From Branchiostoma floridae (Eukaryota; Chordata; Leptocardii; Amphioxiformes; Branchiostomatidae), in contig NC_049986.1 in NCBI RefSeq assembly GCF_000003815.2, positions 5,270,030 to 5,334,029 of the forward strand: DNA of 64,000 bases, given 5' to 3'. A model generated the notes under the pieces. It saw only the letters and a program-made list of their open reading frames with translations. It was not told where the DNA came from and did not search any database. The position numbers and the translations under genes were made by a program. Below, piece after piece: positions 45,178 through 56,928 of the stretch (position 1 is the first letter of the stretch; each line of letters begins with the position of its first letter).

Positions 45178-45696
45178 GGCCACAGCAAGTAAATTTTATG
45201 GATGACATCCTCTGCAGACTGCAAAAAACGTGCGATCGGACGAAAAAAAACAAGATAGGTAGAAACAAACAAGATGGCTACATTTTCAAAAATAGGCACC
45301 ATAAAGTTGTGACCACTGTTGTAAAAAGAATTAAAGAGACAAAACATGGCATCAGAGCCAACAAGGCATTCATTCCTGTTTTTAAGACATGTACTGGTGT
45401 GGTAAAAGTGACACTATATAGTGTGGTAGACTGGCATCATCAACAAAGTTGGCAAGCACACTCATAGCTTCCATATATCCAATAAGTTTTATTTCTGCAA
45501 CTACAGTCCTGGGTACCTTGCAAGTGTCACTTGTACAAGTACAATCATTAGGCTACAACAAAATATATTTGCTCATTTTGGTACTTTATCGTCATGTTGA
45601 CGGTCCTTGCACAAAGAAAAATTCTTGTTTTTTTTCCTGAAATCAGGCGAACATTAATGCACATAATGTCATCCATAAAATTTACTTGCTGTGGCC
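45178..45696. mobile_element. PIF/Harbinger-like inverted-repeat element, copy 1
   Basis: Ends GGCCACAGCAAGTAAATTTT and its mirror, continuing through ATGGATGACAT. CAA flanks both sides. 519 bases. Copies at 50596-51068 and 55735-56271. Confidence 0.8.
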
Positions 45697-46119
45697 CAAT
45701 CGAACATACTCAGTTAGGCTAATATTTCTCTCTTTGTTAGTTACATGTGTCTATATATGTTTGAGTATCTGCTATTATGATATGAAGTAGGCTTTTAAAC
45801 TGTCCTAATTATCTATGCAAATTAGCCCCTGACTTGTATAATAAAATTTGATTATGTAAGGCATCTCCAGAGCTATCTCACTCATTCGCTCGCTCACAGT
45901 TCATAACAAAAACTATCTGCATTCCAAATACCATGACAATCTGTGAACCCAAATTATTCCACTCCAACGGGATGATGCAACTACATAGGCGCGGAAAAAT
46001 CCTGTAGAATTCCGGACAATTTTGCCAATCGGACGTATCATATACTGTTAGCCTAGCCCCTGAGATGTCTATAATAAAAAACACGCTCAAACCACCACAT
46101 CCTCACTCATTTCACGAAG

Positions 46120-47056
46120 GTTGAGTTCTGCGAACGCTTGTATTTTACCCTGCGTTTGTGTGTGTGTCTGTCTGTCAACAAGATAACTCAAGAACGGCTG
46201 GGTGGATTGGTTTCATACTTGGTGTGTTGGTAGGGTGTGACAAAAGCTGGAAGTGATTAGATTTTGGTACTGCAGTGCTCAGGAATAAGTGACATAAGTT
46301 TGGGCCCCCTAGCGACTAGGTTTGGGATAGAGGGCATTTTTGTCAAAAACTTCTGAAGTGGATAACTCAATGGATTTTCATGATTTTTGGTATGTAGGTA
46401 CCTTAGACAATGTTGTACAGAATTAAGTACTAATTTACGCAAAATTAGAGTATATTTGCATAATTAATGAGAATAATATATCATAGCAGTTTTTCAATGT
46501 ATCTCTTGTCCCGGACATGATATGGTCTTGACATTTGTGTGGTAGATAGCATGCAGTGTCATGCTAAAGTGGGGCAAGTTTCAGCCCCCTAACATTTAAT
46601 TTCGGAACTGCAGGGGCGTTTTTGTGGGGACATTCCAAAGAGGATAACTGCAGAAAGGATTGACGAATCGACATCATTTTAGGCATGAGGCTAGCTTAGG
46701 CAAAGACGTTTATAATGATATACATGTTATGCAAATGAGTACTTAATTTGCATAATTAATGAGGAAATTGTATAATTTCATTGATTTCAATAACTGGACT
46801 TCAATAAATGTAACACATGTTAATTATGATAGGTGGAGCCCCGCTTCGCTCACTGGGTGGTTTTATTCGGTGGTTATAGCAAGGGACCAGGCGTTATGAC
46901 ACCATATACACCTCGGGGCGGGTCATTAACCCTTAATTATTGTGACATGTGTACGTTACTCTGATGAACAACACCATGCAATAATTATGTTAATGTTAGT
47001 TAATTGCATAAAATTTACAAAAGCTCTAAATATTCATGGAGGTATGAGGTCGCCGA
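46120..47056 (+). repeat. Dispersed repeat family R, with fold-back insert
   Basis: Family words AACTCAAGAACGGCTGG, GGTATGTAGGTACC, CCCCCTAACATT and the right end ATTCATGGAGGTATGAGGTC. A piece of the 40199-40417 fold-back family lies inside at 46833-46931. Confidence 0.6.
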
Positions 47057-47107
47057 ACTCTAGTTCTATATGCAGTAGAAGCCGCTTAATTGCACGGCAT
47101 AATTATA

Positions 47108-47292
47108 AAAATCTCCAAGCAGATCCTACAGTAGCATAAGATAGTATCAAAAGCTGGCAGTGGAGTGAAGATGGCTTAGGAGTGTCTTTCGCTACATGGC
47201 AAATGGACACCTCTTGGCTGACTACACTCCTTGGTCAGGTTGGTGCTGTCAGTCTTATGCCATAATTTTAAGGATCTGCTTGGAGATTACGG
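47108..47292. mobile_element. Inverted-repeat element, ATCTCCAAGCAGATCCT ends
   Basis: Starts ATCTCCAAGCAGATCCT and ends AGGATCTGCTTGGAGAT, exact mirrors, with mirrored inner words (TAAGAT...AGCTGG). 185 bases. Part of it is repeated near 43230-43310. Confidence 0.75.
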
Positions 47293-47304
47293 CAGGGTGT
47301 GCCT

Positions 47305-47886
47305 AAACACCACAAATGACTCAGAAACATCACAAACGACTCTAATATGCAGTGTATATGGGTCAAAGACCTTGTGTGGAGCTCTGGAGACATTGTTTAC
47401 ACATTTATGAATTTTAAAAATGCAGCAAGTCCTACGTATTCACCAGTTATTTCGAGTTAGTCCGCCGGTTTCAAGATCGAAGCGATTCTTTGCCGCCATG
47501 TTGGATCGCCCGTGCTAGGAGTCTGCATGGGGAAGTTCTCGATACCTTCCACGGCTCCATAGACGACAGAACGATAAAACTATGGACGCTGTTGGTTCAT
47601 AGATTTTAGCATGGCACAACTCTATCATTATCAACTTATAAAACTTGTATACTAAGTTTTTCTGCCTCAAATGCAAGCACGCATTCATTGACAGCGCGCT
47701 CAGCCATCGTGACCGATCTTGAAACCGGCGGACTAACTCGAAATAACTGGTGAATACGTAGGACTTGCTGAATTTTTTAGATTCGTAAACAATTTGTCTC
47801 CGGAGTGCCACGCAAGGTCTTTAACCCAAATATACTGCATATTAGAGTCCTTTGTGGTCGTTTGTGGTCGTTTGTGGTGTTTTTAC
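47305..47886. mobile_element. Long fold-back element
   Basis: Left arm 47305-47495 and right arm 47700-47886 mirror each other over nearly 190 bases with few mismatches (for example AAGTCCTACGTATTCACCAG and its complement). The 200-base centre holds no known gene. Confidence 0.85.
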
Positions 47887-47889
47887 CTA

Positions 47890-48360
47890 TTACGGCATAG
47901 TTGTCAGTGAATTTCTTGCAAATTTTTTATCCGGCTGGTGCAATAATGCGAAGTTATCTTGCGGGACCGGACCGGTTTGGGATTTGGGGATTCCGTGCAG
48001 TTAACAGAAGTGTGCGTTAATCCGTTGTGCAATTAACTGGCTTCTAGTAGTGCTACTGCACCTGCACATTCTGTCATAACACCTCACCTCACCCATAGCC
48101 GTAGGCGCAGCACGTCCATCAACATAACACATGCCCCAAAACATAATCAAAGGAGGTTAAAGAAGGAAGGAGGTTTTATCAAGCCTTCTTGCATTTACTG
48201 TCAGTAGAGAGTAGAGTAATCAATATATATGTAACTGTAACGTTAGACTGGTAGTGATGACACAAGGACAAATGGACTTTTGTGTAACGTTACTTTTGTC
48301 ATGTTTGTTCGACATAATTTTGTTACTGTAAACCTAGCAAATTTTCGGTACAAATTCTGC
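47890..48360. other. Intron 1 start, nothing recognised
   Basis: Sequence just 3' of exon 1 in transcript direction. No repeat ends, exon or RNA gene seen. Confidence 0.5.
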
Positions 48361-48366
48361 ACTAAC

Positions 48367-48634
48367 CTGGGTCGTGGAAAGGCACCAGTGCATAGTTGTA
48401 TAGCGGCTTTTCTTTCCGAGACAGAGTTGTCTCCAGTATTTTGGCAGCTCCCTCTATAACTTGCACCAGGTCATCGTACATAGATCCTGTAATGTCAAAC
48501 ACGAAGGCCAAAGTGGAGGCTCCCTGTGGGACGTCTTCAGGTGCCGAAGTCTCCCCTCTGTCTTGTGCCATACAACAGGCCCACACCATACACAGACATA
48601 GTAAAATGTCTATCTTCCTGACACCCACCACCAT
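48367..48634 (-). CDS. HMCN1-like: Hemicentin exon 1: signal peptide and start of vWA domain
   Basis: Starts [20 protein letters not shown], a positively charged then hydrophobic signal peptide ending near CCMAQ. The vWA domain follows with [12 protein letters not shown], the DxTxS metal-site motif typical of hemicentins, and ends ALVPFHDP. I chose the ATG at 48634 because it has A at -3 and G at +4 and sits right at the signal peptide. An in-frame ATG at 48649 has a weaker context. The frame stays open upstream of it without another ATG seen. The donor gttagt follows; the exon ends in phase 1. Intron 1 is 13.3 kb. Confidence 0.93.
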
Positions 48635-48840
48635 TGTCCCCGAAATCATATTCCTGAGAAGTATTGTCAACGTTTCATATCTTCCTGGGATAGACAGGGC
48701 CAGGCCGCCTACGATCCTCGTACAGTCAAAACAAGGCACAAATCAGCTGACTCGCAGCACGCACTGACTATCTCCGGACAGAAACTAGTGGAACTAGTGC
48801 CGAGGGCACAAACGTGACGCGACCGCTATCTAAACTAAGA
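48635..48840 (-). promoter_or_regulatory. Probable 5' UTR and promoter region of hemicentin gene
   Basis: Placed only by position upstream of the start codon. I see no TATA box or other core element, so the transcription start is not fixed, and an upstream non-coding exon cannot be excluded. Confidence 0.3.
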
Positions 48841-49339
48841 GATCACCAGAAAGGAACAGAAGTTCATCGTTGATTCCGATGATTGGAAATAAGGAAACTT
48901 TCTACTTCTGGTGGAATTTGATATTAGTTTTGCTCTGCAATGAAGAAATGCAGACGCCCGTGCGTGCTGCGACTTTGAGCCCAGGAAATAGTAGTACACC
49001 AAGGCTCGGAAATAACCTGTTTGGAAAGATTTGCCATGTTTCATTTTGTGACTAAATGCTATCACTAGTGTCAGGAAGAAGTAACGTTACATGTATTACG
49101 GACAGCTCCCAGGCAAGACTACCAGTATGCCATCAGCCCACCACTCACACGCTTCGTGGATTCCGAGGGTATGCATGGGGGTTTGGACCCTAAAGGAGTG
49201 AACGAATACTCTGACATGTCTGAGAAAAAAAAATATCCACTCACTAATACAGCAGTTGTAAATAATAATCGTCTGGTGTATTTTGCCAGCCAGTAGGTAC
49301 CCAAAGTATGAGTAATGAGGCTGTTTAACGTGGTCGAGG

Positions 49340-49525
49340 CACCTCCTCGAGCACGGGACCCCCGTTTTACGTCCCTCCCGGAAGACGATTTCGTGGAAAA
49401 CTTCGTGAGGCTACAGCAATCCGGACGTCCTTGGTTGGTCCCCCATCCAAGCACTATCCGGACCGCGCGTTGCTTAACTTCCGAGATCGAGGGATCGGGT
49501 GTACCAACGCGCCACGCGGCCGTAG
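49340..49525 (-). mobile_element. 5S-rRNA-derived SINE
   Basis: On the minus strand it contains CGATCTCGGAAGTTAAGCAA, CGCGCGGTCCGG and AGTGCTTGGATGGGGGACC, the 5S rRNA internal region, altered enough not to be a working 5S gene. It is followed by a tail with ACGTAAAACGGGGGTCCCG and CTCGAGGAGG, seen in related form near 55610 and 58840. Confidence 0.75.
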
Positions 49526-49539
49526 AGGATAGGATTCTG

Positions 49540-50310
49540 ATTCTGATTTGTTATTGATTATGCAAATAAGGTTGTTTTTTTTCATTTGCATAAATTGCTG
49601 CGTGCGAACAATTGAATTGAATTGAATAAATTACTTGATTTTATATTACTTGATCATCTCCTCCACCAATAAACAGACGTACACAATCTATATTAAGAAA
49701 GAAAGCTTTTATCGCATTTTCTGATGATTTATGCAAAATGAGGTCCTCATAATTAATGTTCAAAGATGTTAACCTGTACATAACTTCCAAATACTACAAG
49801 TAAGAAGTATCCGTCATTTACCACAATGACATTATAGCATTTTCTCATCAATTATGCAAATTGGGTCTTTATTTTGCATAATATATAACCGTTATCTATA
49901 AATATTCTTCTCCGTTACAAATGTCACATGTTGCAATAGTCCTATAATGGAACTGAGCGTGTTAACACGATTTCCTAATTAACTATGCAAAGATTTCCTA
50001 ATTAACTATGCAAATTAGATACCAATTTGCATAATCAATAAGCAATTATATGAAGCATCAATTAAGCTATCTATGTGCCAAAAACCATAACAATCAGTCA
50101 ACCCCTTCTGGAGTTATTCCCTTTCAAAGTCTGACACTAAACCTGACCTGCAGTTCCAAAACAAGTCGCTAAGGGGCCCAAACCTATTCATCCTTTCTCT
50201 CAAGGGGGCTCGGACAGTACTCCCCCACTGTTCAGTTCAGTCACTGAAACTTCTGTGGATGATCTATGATAGGAACAACTGCGTCGATGCTGATCCTGAC
50301 CAATCCAGTA
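49540..50310. repeat. Upstream AT-rich dispersed repeat (family R type)
   Basis: Repeated phrases ATTATGCAAAT, TTTGCATAAT and CCTAATTAACTATGCAAA; no coding sequence seen. Confidence 0.5.
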
Positions 50311-50315
50311 GCCTC

Positions 50316-50524
50316 CGCTAGCTACTCTCCAAGCAGAGGTTTTTTTAACGTTTTTTAGTCGTTTTTGTCGGGCTTTCTATTTTGTATTGAATCTTGCTGT
50401 GTCAAAACCTAACTGACTGGCATACTTCAGAAAAATGACAAAATAGAAAGCCCGATAAAAACGACTAAAAAAACCCTAAAACAACAGTCTGAGCCTAACC
50501 TCTGCTTGGATAGTATACGCTAGC
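50316..50524. mobile_element. Fold-back element, CTCCAAGCAGAGG ends
   Basis: Left arm (CTCCAAGCAGAGGTTTTTTT, GTCGTTTTTGTCGGGCTTTC) mirrors the right arm (GAAAGCCCGATAAAAACGAC, CCTCTGCTTGGA). CGCTAGC-like words flank both sides. Confidence 0.8.
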
Positions 50525-50595
50525 GGCTAGCATCATATCAAAATCGGACAACAGAGTGTGAAGTATGAAGTTAACAAACAATCGTGTTTACTTAA

Positions 50596-51068
50596 GGCCA
50601 CAGCAAGTTATGGATGACATCCTCTGCAGACTGCAAAAATAGTGCGATAGGGCGAAAAAAAAAGATAGGTGAAAAAAAACAAGATGGCTACATTTTCAAA
50701 AATAGGCGCTATAACTGAGTTGTGATGACTGTATTTAGGACATGTACTGGTTTGGTAAAAGTGACACTAGTGTGGTAGACTGGCATCACCAACAAAGTTG
50801 GTAACCACACTCATAGCTTCCATATTGGTGTCATTTTTACAACTATCCAATAAGTTTCATTTCTACAACTACAGTCCTGGGTACCTCGCAAGTGTCACTT
50901 CTACCAATACAATTATAGGCTACAACACAACACATTTGCTCATTTTGGTACTGTATGATCATGTTGACCATCCCTGCAGAAGAAAAAAATTCTTGTTTTT
51001 TTTTTCTGAAATCAGGCGAAAATTAATGCGAGCGCTGATGTCATCAATAAAATTTACTTGCTGTGGCC
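50596..51068. mobile_element. PIF/Harbinger-like inverted-repeat element, copy 2
   Basis: Same ends as 45178-45696, flanked by TAA on both sides (50593-50595 and 51069-51071). 473 bases; same orientation as copy 1. Confidence 0.82.
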
Positions 51069-51363
51069 TAATCTTTCAACCGCCATTGATGATGGCAAGG
51101 ATAATGTTCTGAATGATAGTAATTGTCTTCTATACCCAAATAAAGCATCAATGAATTAGCACAAGTTGCCCAAAGTATGAAAGTCTTATCTTAACAAAGA
51201 AGGATATTGTACCATTTTTAAGATCAATGAATGTTATGAAAATATAAGACCCAGATTTGTTTTTGAGCACCTCTTTCACCAATCCCATAGACCCCATCGC
51301 CATGCACCTGGGCGTGATGTCCCATGGGAGTACCCAGTATCAGAGAGTATCAGACACATGCAT

Positions 51364-51673
51364 AAGGGCACAACCAGTCGTACGTGTAATTTGTCCGTAC
51401 GGGAGGCCACGTCCGCCACGTATTTCTGAAAACGTTCTGTACAGGGCAGGCGCGTCGCCCGTATTGGCACGTAAGGGGGGCGAATCCGCAGTCCTGGCAC
51501 ACAATGTTTTGCCTGCACGTAAAGTTCTACGGCGTGTCTGCGTGCTCCGAAATCCGTCAGATTCCCTACGAGTTCGTACGGAGGCGGTACTTACCACTTA
51601 CGGATCCCAAAAGATTGCCCACGTTTTGGCACGTAGACAGCACGTATTTGCACGTACGGTGGGTTGCGCCCTT
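51364..51673. mobile_element. Inverted-repeat element, family 4, complete copy
   Basis: 310 bases; AAGGGCACAACCAGTCGTAC at the left, CGTACGGTGGGTTGCGCCCT at the right, near mirrors. CACGTA/TACGTG words recur inside. The long open frame across it is a by-product. A partial copy lies at 14396-14587. Confidence 0.8.
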
Positions 51674-51679
51674 AGCTTT

Positions 51680-53855
51680 AGGGTTACACACGCGTTTTCA
51701 AAGTCGACTCGTAGTTACGGTAGTAGACTTGGGACGGTACAAACAGATATTATTTTTAGGGTAACGTTAATCGGTATTTTAACGCATATGTAAACCTATC
51801 CATCAAGCATTGTATTTCACACTTTAAGTCTTCTTTGACTTTGGAATCAACTTCGACATTGTATGACATTAGTATCTTTTTTCTAATATCTTTTTTCCAA
51901 ATTACCACAAATATTTGCTCATATTGCAACTGCTGTGTATGATATGAAGTGTGTGCTTTTGGAAACCGACGAAAATTGATGAGCGCCATATGATAAGGTC
52001 CTTATTTGCATAATTGAAATCTATTCATGTTTCGCCACACCCTTATGTACACATGAACCATGTATCAAAGTCATATCACAAAAAGCTATGACACCGCCTC
52101 ATTGATTATGCAAATTAAGTTCTAATTCGCGTAGTTTGTATCTACTAGTATGTATATCTCTGCCTAAGCTGCCAACATGCCCCAAATCGGTTGTGTCATT
52201 CATCCTTCCTCCCTTGAGTCATTCTCTTCCGATGTTTTCAACCAAATCATCTTCTAAAGACCTTCCCACATGTCAAAAAACATCACTGTCCGTAGCTTTT
52301 GAATCATACCGGCCGAAAATATGCGGAAACACTCAGGCAAACATTACACATCCGCTTCACGAAGTAATAACAGAAATGTTCTGAATGATGAAGAAAAAAC
52401 ACAGAAAGAGCAAGGGGAACGGCCCGTTGTTTATTGCATCTCCACAACTGAAACCTCCAGCGAGTAATCAAATAATACATGTTTAGCTCTCCTGACGTCA
52501 GCTCGATACGCAAGGCTGCTCGATACGCCCGTGCAAGGCTTGCCTGCTCAGCCGTGTCATGATGAGCCTCCACGCGGCACAAGTCATTAAAATGGAGAAG
52601 AAAGCGTGTTGTACGGCCTACCTATTCATCAATGCCACAGCACGGGATATGTGGATAAGTGTACAGCCTCATCAGACCCGGCTTGTTAGTTGCCACCGGC
52701 ACGTTGGCGGTTGGACCTTCCAGCGAAGGGGCTGAGGCCTGGCCTGTATCTGGGACGGAGAGACACCTCAATCACCAGGTATGTTTTACCAACAAATTGT
52801 TTAATTACTTTAGCTCGTTTGTCTTTATTTGATCCCCATACGATCGAAAGAAGTCAATGTTTGTCGGTGTTTCCAATCAGCATGCATGTTACATAAACGC
52901 TAGGCTAACGAAGCAACGGGAGGATTTTGCTAATTGCTTTCTTTGCAAGCGTGAAGTTGTCTAATGAATCATCATTTAGGACTTTTCCGAAATTGTTGGA
53001 GGATTTAGGTCTCCAAGCCATCGCTAGCGCTATCGTAAGGTCGCCATGTTGACGATACAAATCTAATTAGGGTCGTCTAAGTAAGCGTTGCGACGTCTAA
53101 ACTACCCGAAAACAAGATTTTGTCGGCGCGCAGAAATACGACTGGTCGTTGGGATGGGGTTACTAATGTCTTATCTTGTGTGAAGTTTGCCTTCGTGGTC
53201 ATCAATCCGAGGAAATTGACATGAACCTGATAGAAAAAGACGAGGACCAGTTGTCCATTGTCATTTCCAGAGTTATTCTAAAGACAATTGACTGCTTCCT
53301 CTGCTTTTCCTCGCTGGACTTCTCCAAAATGCCATCTGAAATTCTACAAAATTCACAAACTAAGCTGTCTTGACTGCCGGGATATTCAGAATCAGTACCT
53401 GGACTGGGCTGATGGCAAACAACAAATCCCGCTAGCGTCGCCTTGCCGGCAGCCTGACGCCCAGGCGCGCGGCTGTACAGATGAATTTGACTGGGTCCTG
53501 TCGGGAATATTTAGCTGCAAGGCAGCAACATGAACATACCAAACTGTAACGGTGGTCACTTGTGTGCACCAAACAGTACTTTCTATATCAATGCCAAGTC
53601 AAAAACCTGTCTGAAAGTTTAAACTGTATCGATTAACGTTAATCTATGTCAAAATGATTTGTCGGCAATATTCACGGGAACAGCAAAACTGCCGATCGGT
53701 GCTGTTTGCTTGGAGCTAAACAAAAAGTAAATAGTCCACCCAACAAATGTAAAATCGGCCTGGACATAATGGCGCGGTTTCCCTTGAGACCAATAAATTG
53801 TCTTGAAAAGGTTGGTTATATCAAAATGTGCACTCTAGGGCTCGTTTTCTAATTA
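51680..53855. other. Upstream region without recognised gene
   Basis: No homology-bearing frame found. A stretch at 53176-53373 could be translated but has no domain I know. CAG|gtatgt near 52780 looks like a splice donor on the plus strand, so a non-coding or unknown exon is possible. Confidence 0.35.
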
Positions 53856-53860
53856 TTAAA

Positions 53861-53882
53861 TGTGTGCATGTGTGCATGTGTG

Positions 53883-53929
<47 letters not shown>

Positions 53930-53947
53930 GTGTGTGTGTGTGTGTGC

Positions 53948-54039
<92 letters not shown>

Positions 54040-54052
54040 CTGTCTGTGTGTG
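53861..54052. repeat. TG/CA microsatellite
   Basis: About 190 bases of (TG)n with scattered CG and TC breaks. Cys-Val and Thr-His open frames across it are artefacts. Confidence 0.97.
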
Positions 54053-54877
54053 ACTTGCGCTAAGTATGACATGAATGTCGGGTGTCATCAGTCCATTTCC
54101 AAATGTGATTTGTGCCGTACATGCGATACTAAACTGACCCTTGGACTCACGACCAGAATGTAGCTTTCAGTGTTCCACTGTCAATGTGCCCAAGTGTTTG
54201 TCGGACGGGCCTGTTGTTTTTGGCTAATAACTAGGATTCACTTGTCCTGCCCGTCCTCTCCCCGGCACCAGGTAAGACATTTGAACAAATAGGTATTGTC
54301 TGTCCGTGGCTTATATTCCATTATACTATACGTTCCCGCGATTTTTTTCTTCTGAAAATGTTGGCGGTTCTCCCTTTAGACCTCAAAAGCCGAGGACCTG
54401 ATCCTCCTTCGCAGATCAAGAACGCAAGTAGGGTCACCGCGGTTATTTTCGGGATGCAGTGATTCGCGATTTTCATACATCAAGTTCTGTGCTGCCAGCT
54501 TCTCTTATCCAGCAACTAGATTTGAAATGTTGAAACTCGTGTTTTGACTTTTGGGATGGTCCCTCGCACGGAACGTGGCGAAGAGGATTTTCAAAAGGTG
54601 ATACTTGATACTTTCATTACCATTGTACAGAAAGCTGGTATATCGTATATAGATGTACTTGATATACCAGTCACATTCCTACATGATTCATCTTTTGAAT
54701 GATTTTCTTTTTCAACGGGAAGGCAGAAAGAAAAAATTCTACATGCGTATGGACCAACATATAAATAAAAGTTACGAAACGTACGCGTGGCAATCGCCAC
54801 GCACCGCCGGGAAAGGCATTCTCTAAAGGTTACGCAATGACGGCTCAATGTTAAGTGTGTAGTATGCTTATCATTGT

Positions 54878-55046
54878 TAGCCTGGGTACCATCCGGATAG
54901 TAGTTCACTCCTATGGTCGCTTCTGCTATCGGAAACACAGAGAAGCGACTGTATATAGTGTACAATGAATGTCAGAGCTAGAAGCGACTGTTTATAGTAT
55001 ATAATGAACGCCGGAGCGAACTACTTTCCGGATGGTACCCAGGCTA
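54878..55046. mobile_element. Inverted-repeat element with 9-base target duplication
   Basis: Ends TAGCCTGGGTACCATCCGG and its mirror. TATCATTGT flanks both sides exactly (54869-54877 and 55047-55055). Inside, GAAGCGACTGT...GAGC is repeated twice. 169 bases, no coding capacity. Confidence 0.88.
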
Positions 55047-55589
55047 TATCATTGTAGAATGATAGAGTGAAATGTATCTATGATAGTGAGATCAGTGGTC
55101 CTTCTATTTGCCAGAATCCACCGGAATCCACCGGAATGGTTAAAGAGAGGAATAATTTACGGAAATACAATAAGGTTTTATTAGTAAACATCGCAGGGTA
55201 CTATGTTGACATATAGAATAATTCACGCATGGGCCTAGACAACAACAAAGAAGTCGAAAGACTTACTTATACCATTGATCTCGGTCCGCCGCCATGTTTG
55301 TAATAAAGCTGATTACAATGTTTGTTTGTTGGGTTTGAGTAATCAGCGCGTATAGCCAGTCCAAAGATGAGCTGCATTTATCTATTTATTGTTATTGGTT
55401 GGTCCGATTAATCTCTCTTCTTAGCCAGAGGCTGAATTGCGAGGAGCTTACAATAGGCGGGGCTAAATCGCAAGGGTCTGAAATGGCAGCCTGTATACAG
55501 CGCCTAGTGACCTGGATAAGACAGTAATTGCCCCATTTGCGGCCAAAGAACTGAAGGTTTTGAACCACTCACACCGGGAAGGACCCCTG

Positions 55590-55700
55590 CTCTTTTCGAT
55601 AAGTGTCACCGGGTGGGATCTTTGACGTGCTCGAGGTGTGGCTCTCCTCAAACACGGGACCTCCATATAACGTCCTATCCAAGGGACGGTCCCACGAACC
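55590..55700 (-). mobile_element. SINE tail fragment
   Basis: Minus-strand words TTGGATAGGACGTTATATGG and GGTCCCGTGTTTGAGGAG, then AGCACGTCAAAGATCCC, a tail shared with the SINE at 49340-49525. Confidence 0.6.
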
Positions 55701-55734
55701 GAAGCTAAGTTGATGATCTTGTGTTGTTTCGTAA

Positions 55735-56271
55735 GGCCACAGCAAGTAAATTTTATGGGTGACATAAGCATGCTCATTATTTTTCGTCCGATTTCAGAAA
55801 AAAAACGAGAATTTTTTTCTCTTCAGGGATGGTCAGGTAGACCAAAATAGGCAAACATGTTGTGTTGCAGCCTAATAGTTATACTTGTAGAAGTGAAACT
55901 TGTTGGATAGTTGTAAAAGTGCCACCCATATGGCAGCCATGACTAGTTCCCCACTTGGCCAGTGAAACCAGTGTACTACACTAGTACTACACTAGTTCTT
56001 TAATACAGGAATGAATTATGGTNNNNNNNNNNNNNNNNNNNNNNNNNNNNNNNNNNNNNNNNNNNNNNNNNNNNNNNNNNNNNNNNNNNNNNNNNNNNNN
56101 NNNNNNNNNNNNNNNNNNNNNNTTGTCACTTCAAATCTTGTCACGACATTTATAGTGTCTATTTTGAAAATTTAGCCATCTTTTTCTACACATCTTGTTT
56201 TTATTTCGCGCTATCTCATTATTTTTGCACTCTGCATAGGATGTCATCCATAAAATTTACTTGCTGTGGCC
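55735..56271. mobile_element. PIF/Harbinger-like inverted-repeat element, copy 3, with gap
   Basis: Ends as in copies 1 and 2; body in the opposite orientation. Flanks TAA and TAG. A 100-base gap lies inside. Confidence 0.8.
56023..56122. other. Assembly gap (100 N)
   Basis: Run of exactly 100 N inside a PIF/Harbinger-like element. Confidence 1.
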
Positions 56272-56847
56272 TAGAAGAAGATTACAAGATTTACTGATAT
56301 ACAACAGCTAATAAGAACGTTTACTTGCATAATCAATGGGAAACAATCAGAACTCTAGTAACGTTCTGCTGTTCAGCCACAAACGTGACTGAATACCCTC
56401 TTACGACAATAAAAGCACGGATAGCGAAGTAAGGTGAAATATATACCAAGCTAAGAGGAGGGTAGGGGGCACTTTGCTTGCAACATGCATGTATGCTACG
56501 TATTTGATTCCTTGGAAATAAAGTGCAAGATTCAGATTTATACGCCAACAAACAACCAACTAACGTTATACATATATAGGAAAGAAAACGCTACAGACAT
56601 TAGAAGCATACATTGGGTCGACAATTTATAGTTTGATACCTGTAAAAACTGACTGAGAGAAAGATCACGCTTTGATATTTTCATTGCCACATACATAGCC
56701 ACAAAAGCAGATATCTACACTGGTAATGATTCTTAGCCTACGGTGCAGTCTTCAAACGGTGCTGTTTTTTTTTATTTTATTTAAACTATTATATAGTTTA
56801 TTTATTGAGGGGTAGGGGGCGGGGCGTGATTTTCTCCTATGCTGGGA

Positions 56848-56928
56848 GAGGGAGTTTGCCGTGAAAGGGAGTTTGCCGTGGAAAGGAATTTGCCGTGAAA
56901 GGGAGTTTTCCGTGAAAGGAGTTTCGCC
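56848..56928. repeat. Minisatellite, about 17-base unit
   Basis: Five imperfect copies of GGGAGTTTGCCGTGAAA. Confidence 0.85.

Larger units (their letters stand above)
1376..48634 (-). other. HMCN1-like: Hemicentin-like gene, 24 exons seen, 3' end outside window
   Basis: Hemicentins are large secreted extracellular-matrix proteins that act at basement membranes and tissue junctions. The exons below read in order: signal peptide, vWA, galactose-binding-like region, then Ig domains 1 to 11. Sequence similarity to vertebrate hemicentin-1 is clear by eye through the vWA part. Intron boundaries are GT/AG and phases are compatible across all joins except exon 8 to exon 9, where one exon is missing. 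The usual C-terminal part (more Ig, thrombospondin, nidogen G2F and EGF domains) would lie left of base 1. Calling it HMCN1 rather than HMCN2 is not possible from this part. Confidence 0.93.

Noticed and set aside
48635-48739. Longer N-terminus of the hemicentin protein
   Set aside because: The frame is open but starts with GTG rather than ATG, and the signal peptide begins at the ATG at 48634.
49430-49525. Functional 5S rRNA gene
   Set aside because: Too many changes from 5S outside the central part, with SINE-type tail attached.
51257-51793. 178-codon open frame
   Set aside because: It spans a mobile element with mirrored ends, and a related copy at 14.4 kb does not keep the frame.
53176-53373. 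65-codon frame as first exon of a second gene
   Set aside because: Looks mildly protein-like but has no known domain and no following exon that I can place.
53821-54163. Long open frames rich in Cys-Val or Thr-His
   Set aside because: They translate the TG microsatellite; both strands and several frames are open for the same reason.
56848-56928. CRISPR-like array
   Set aside because: Short units abut with no spacers; it is a minisatellite in animal DNA.
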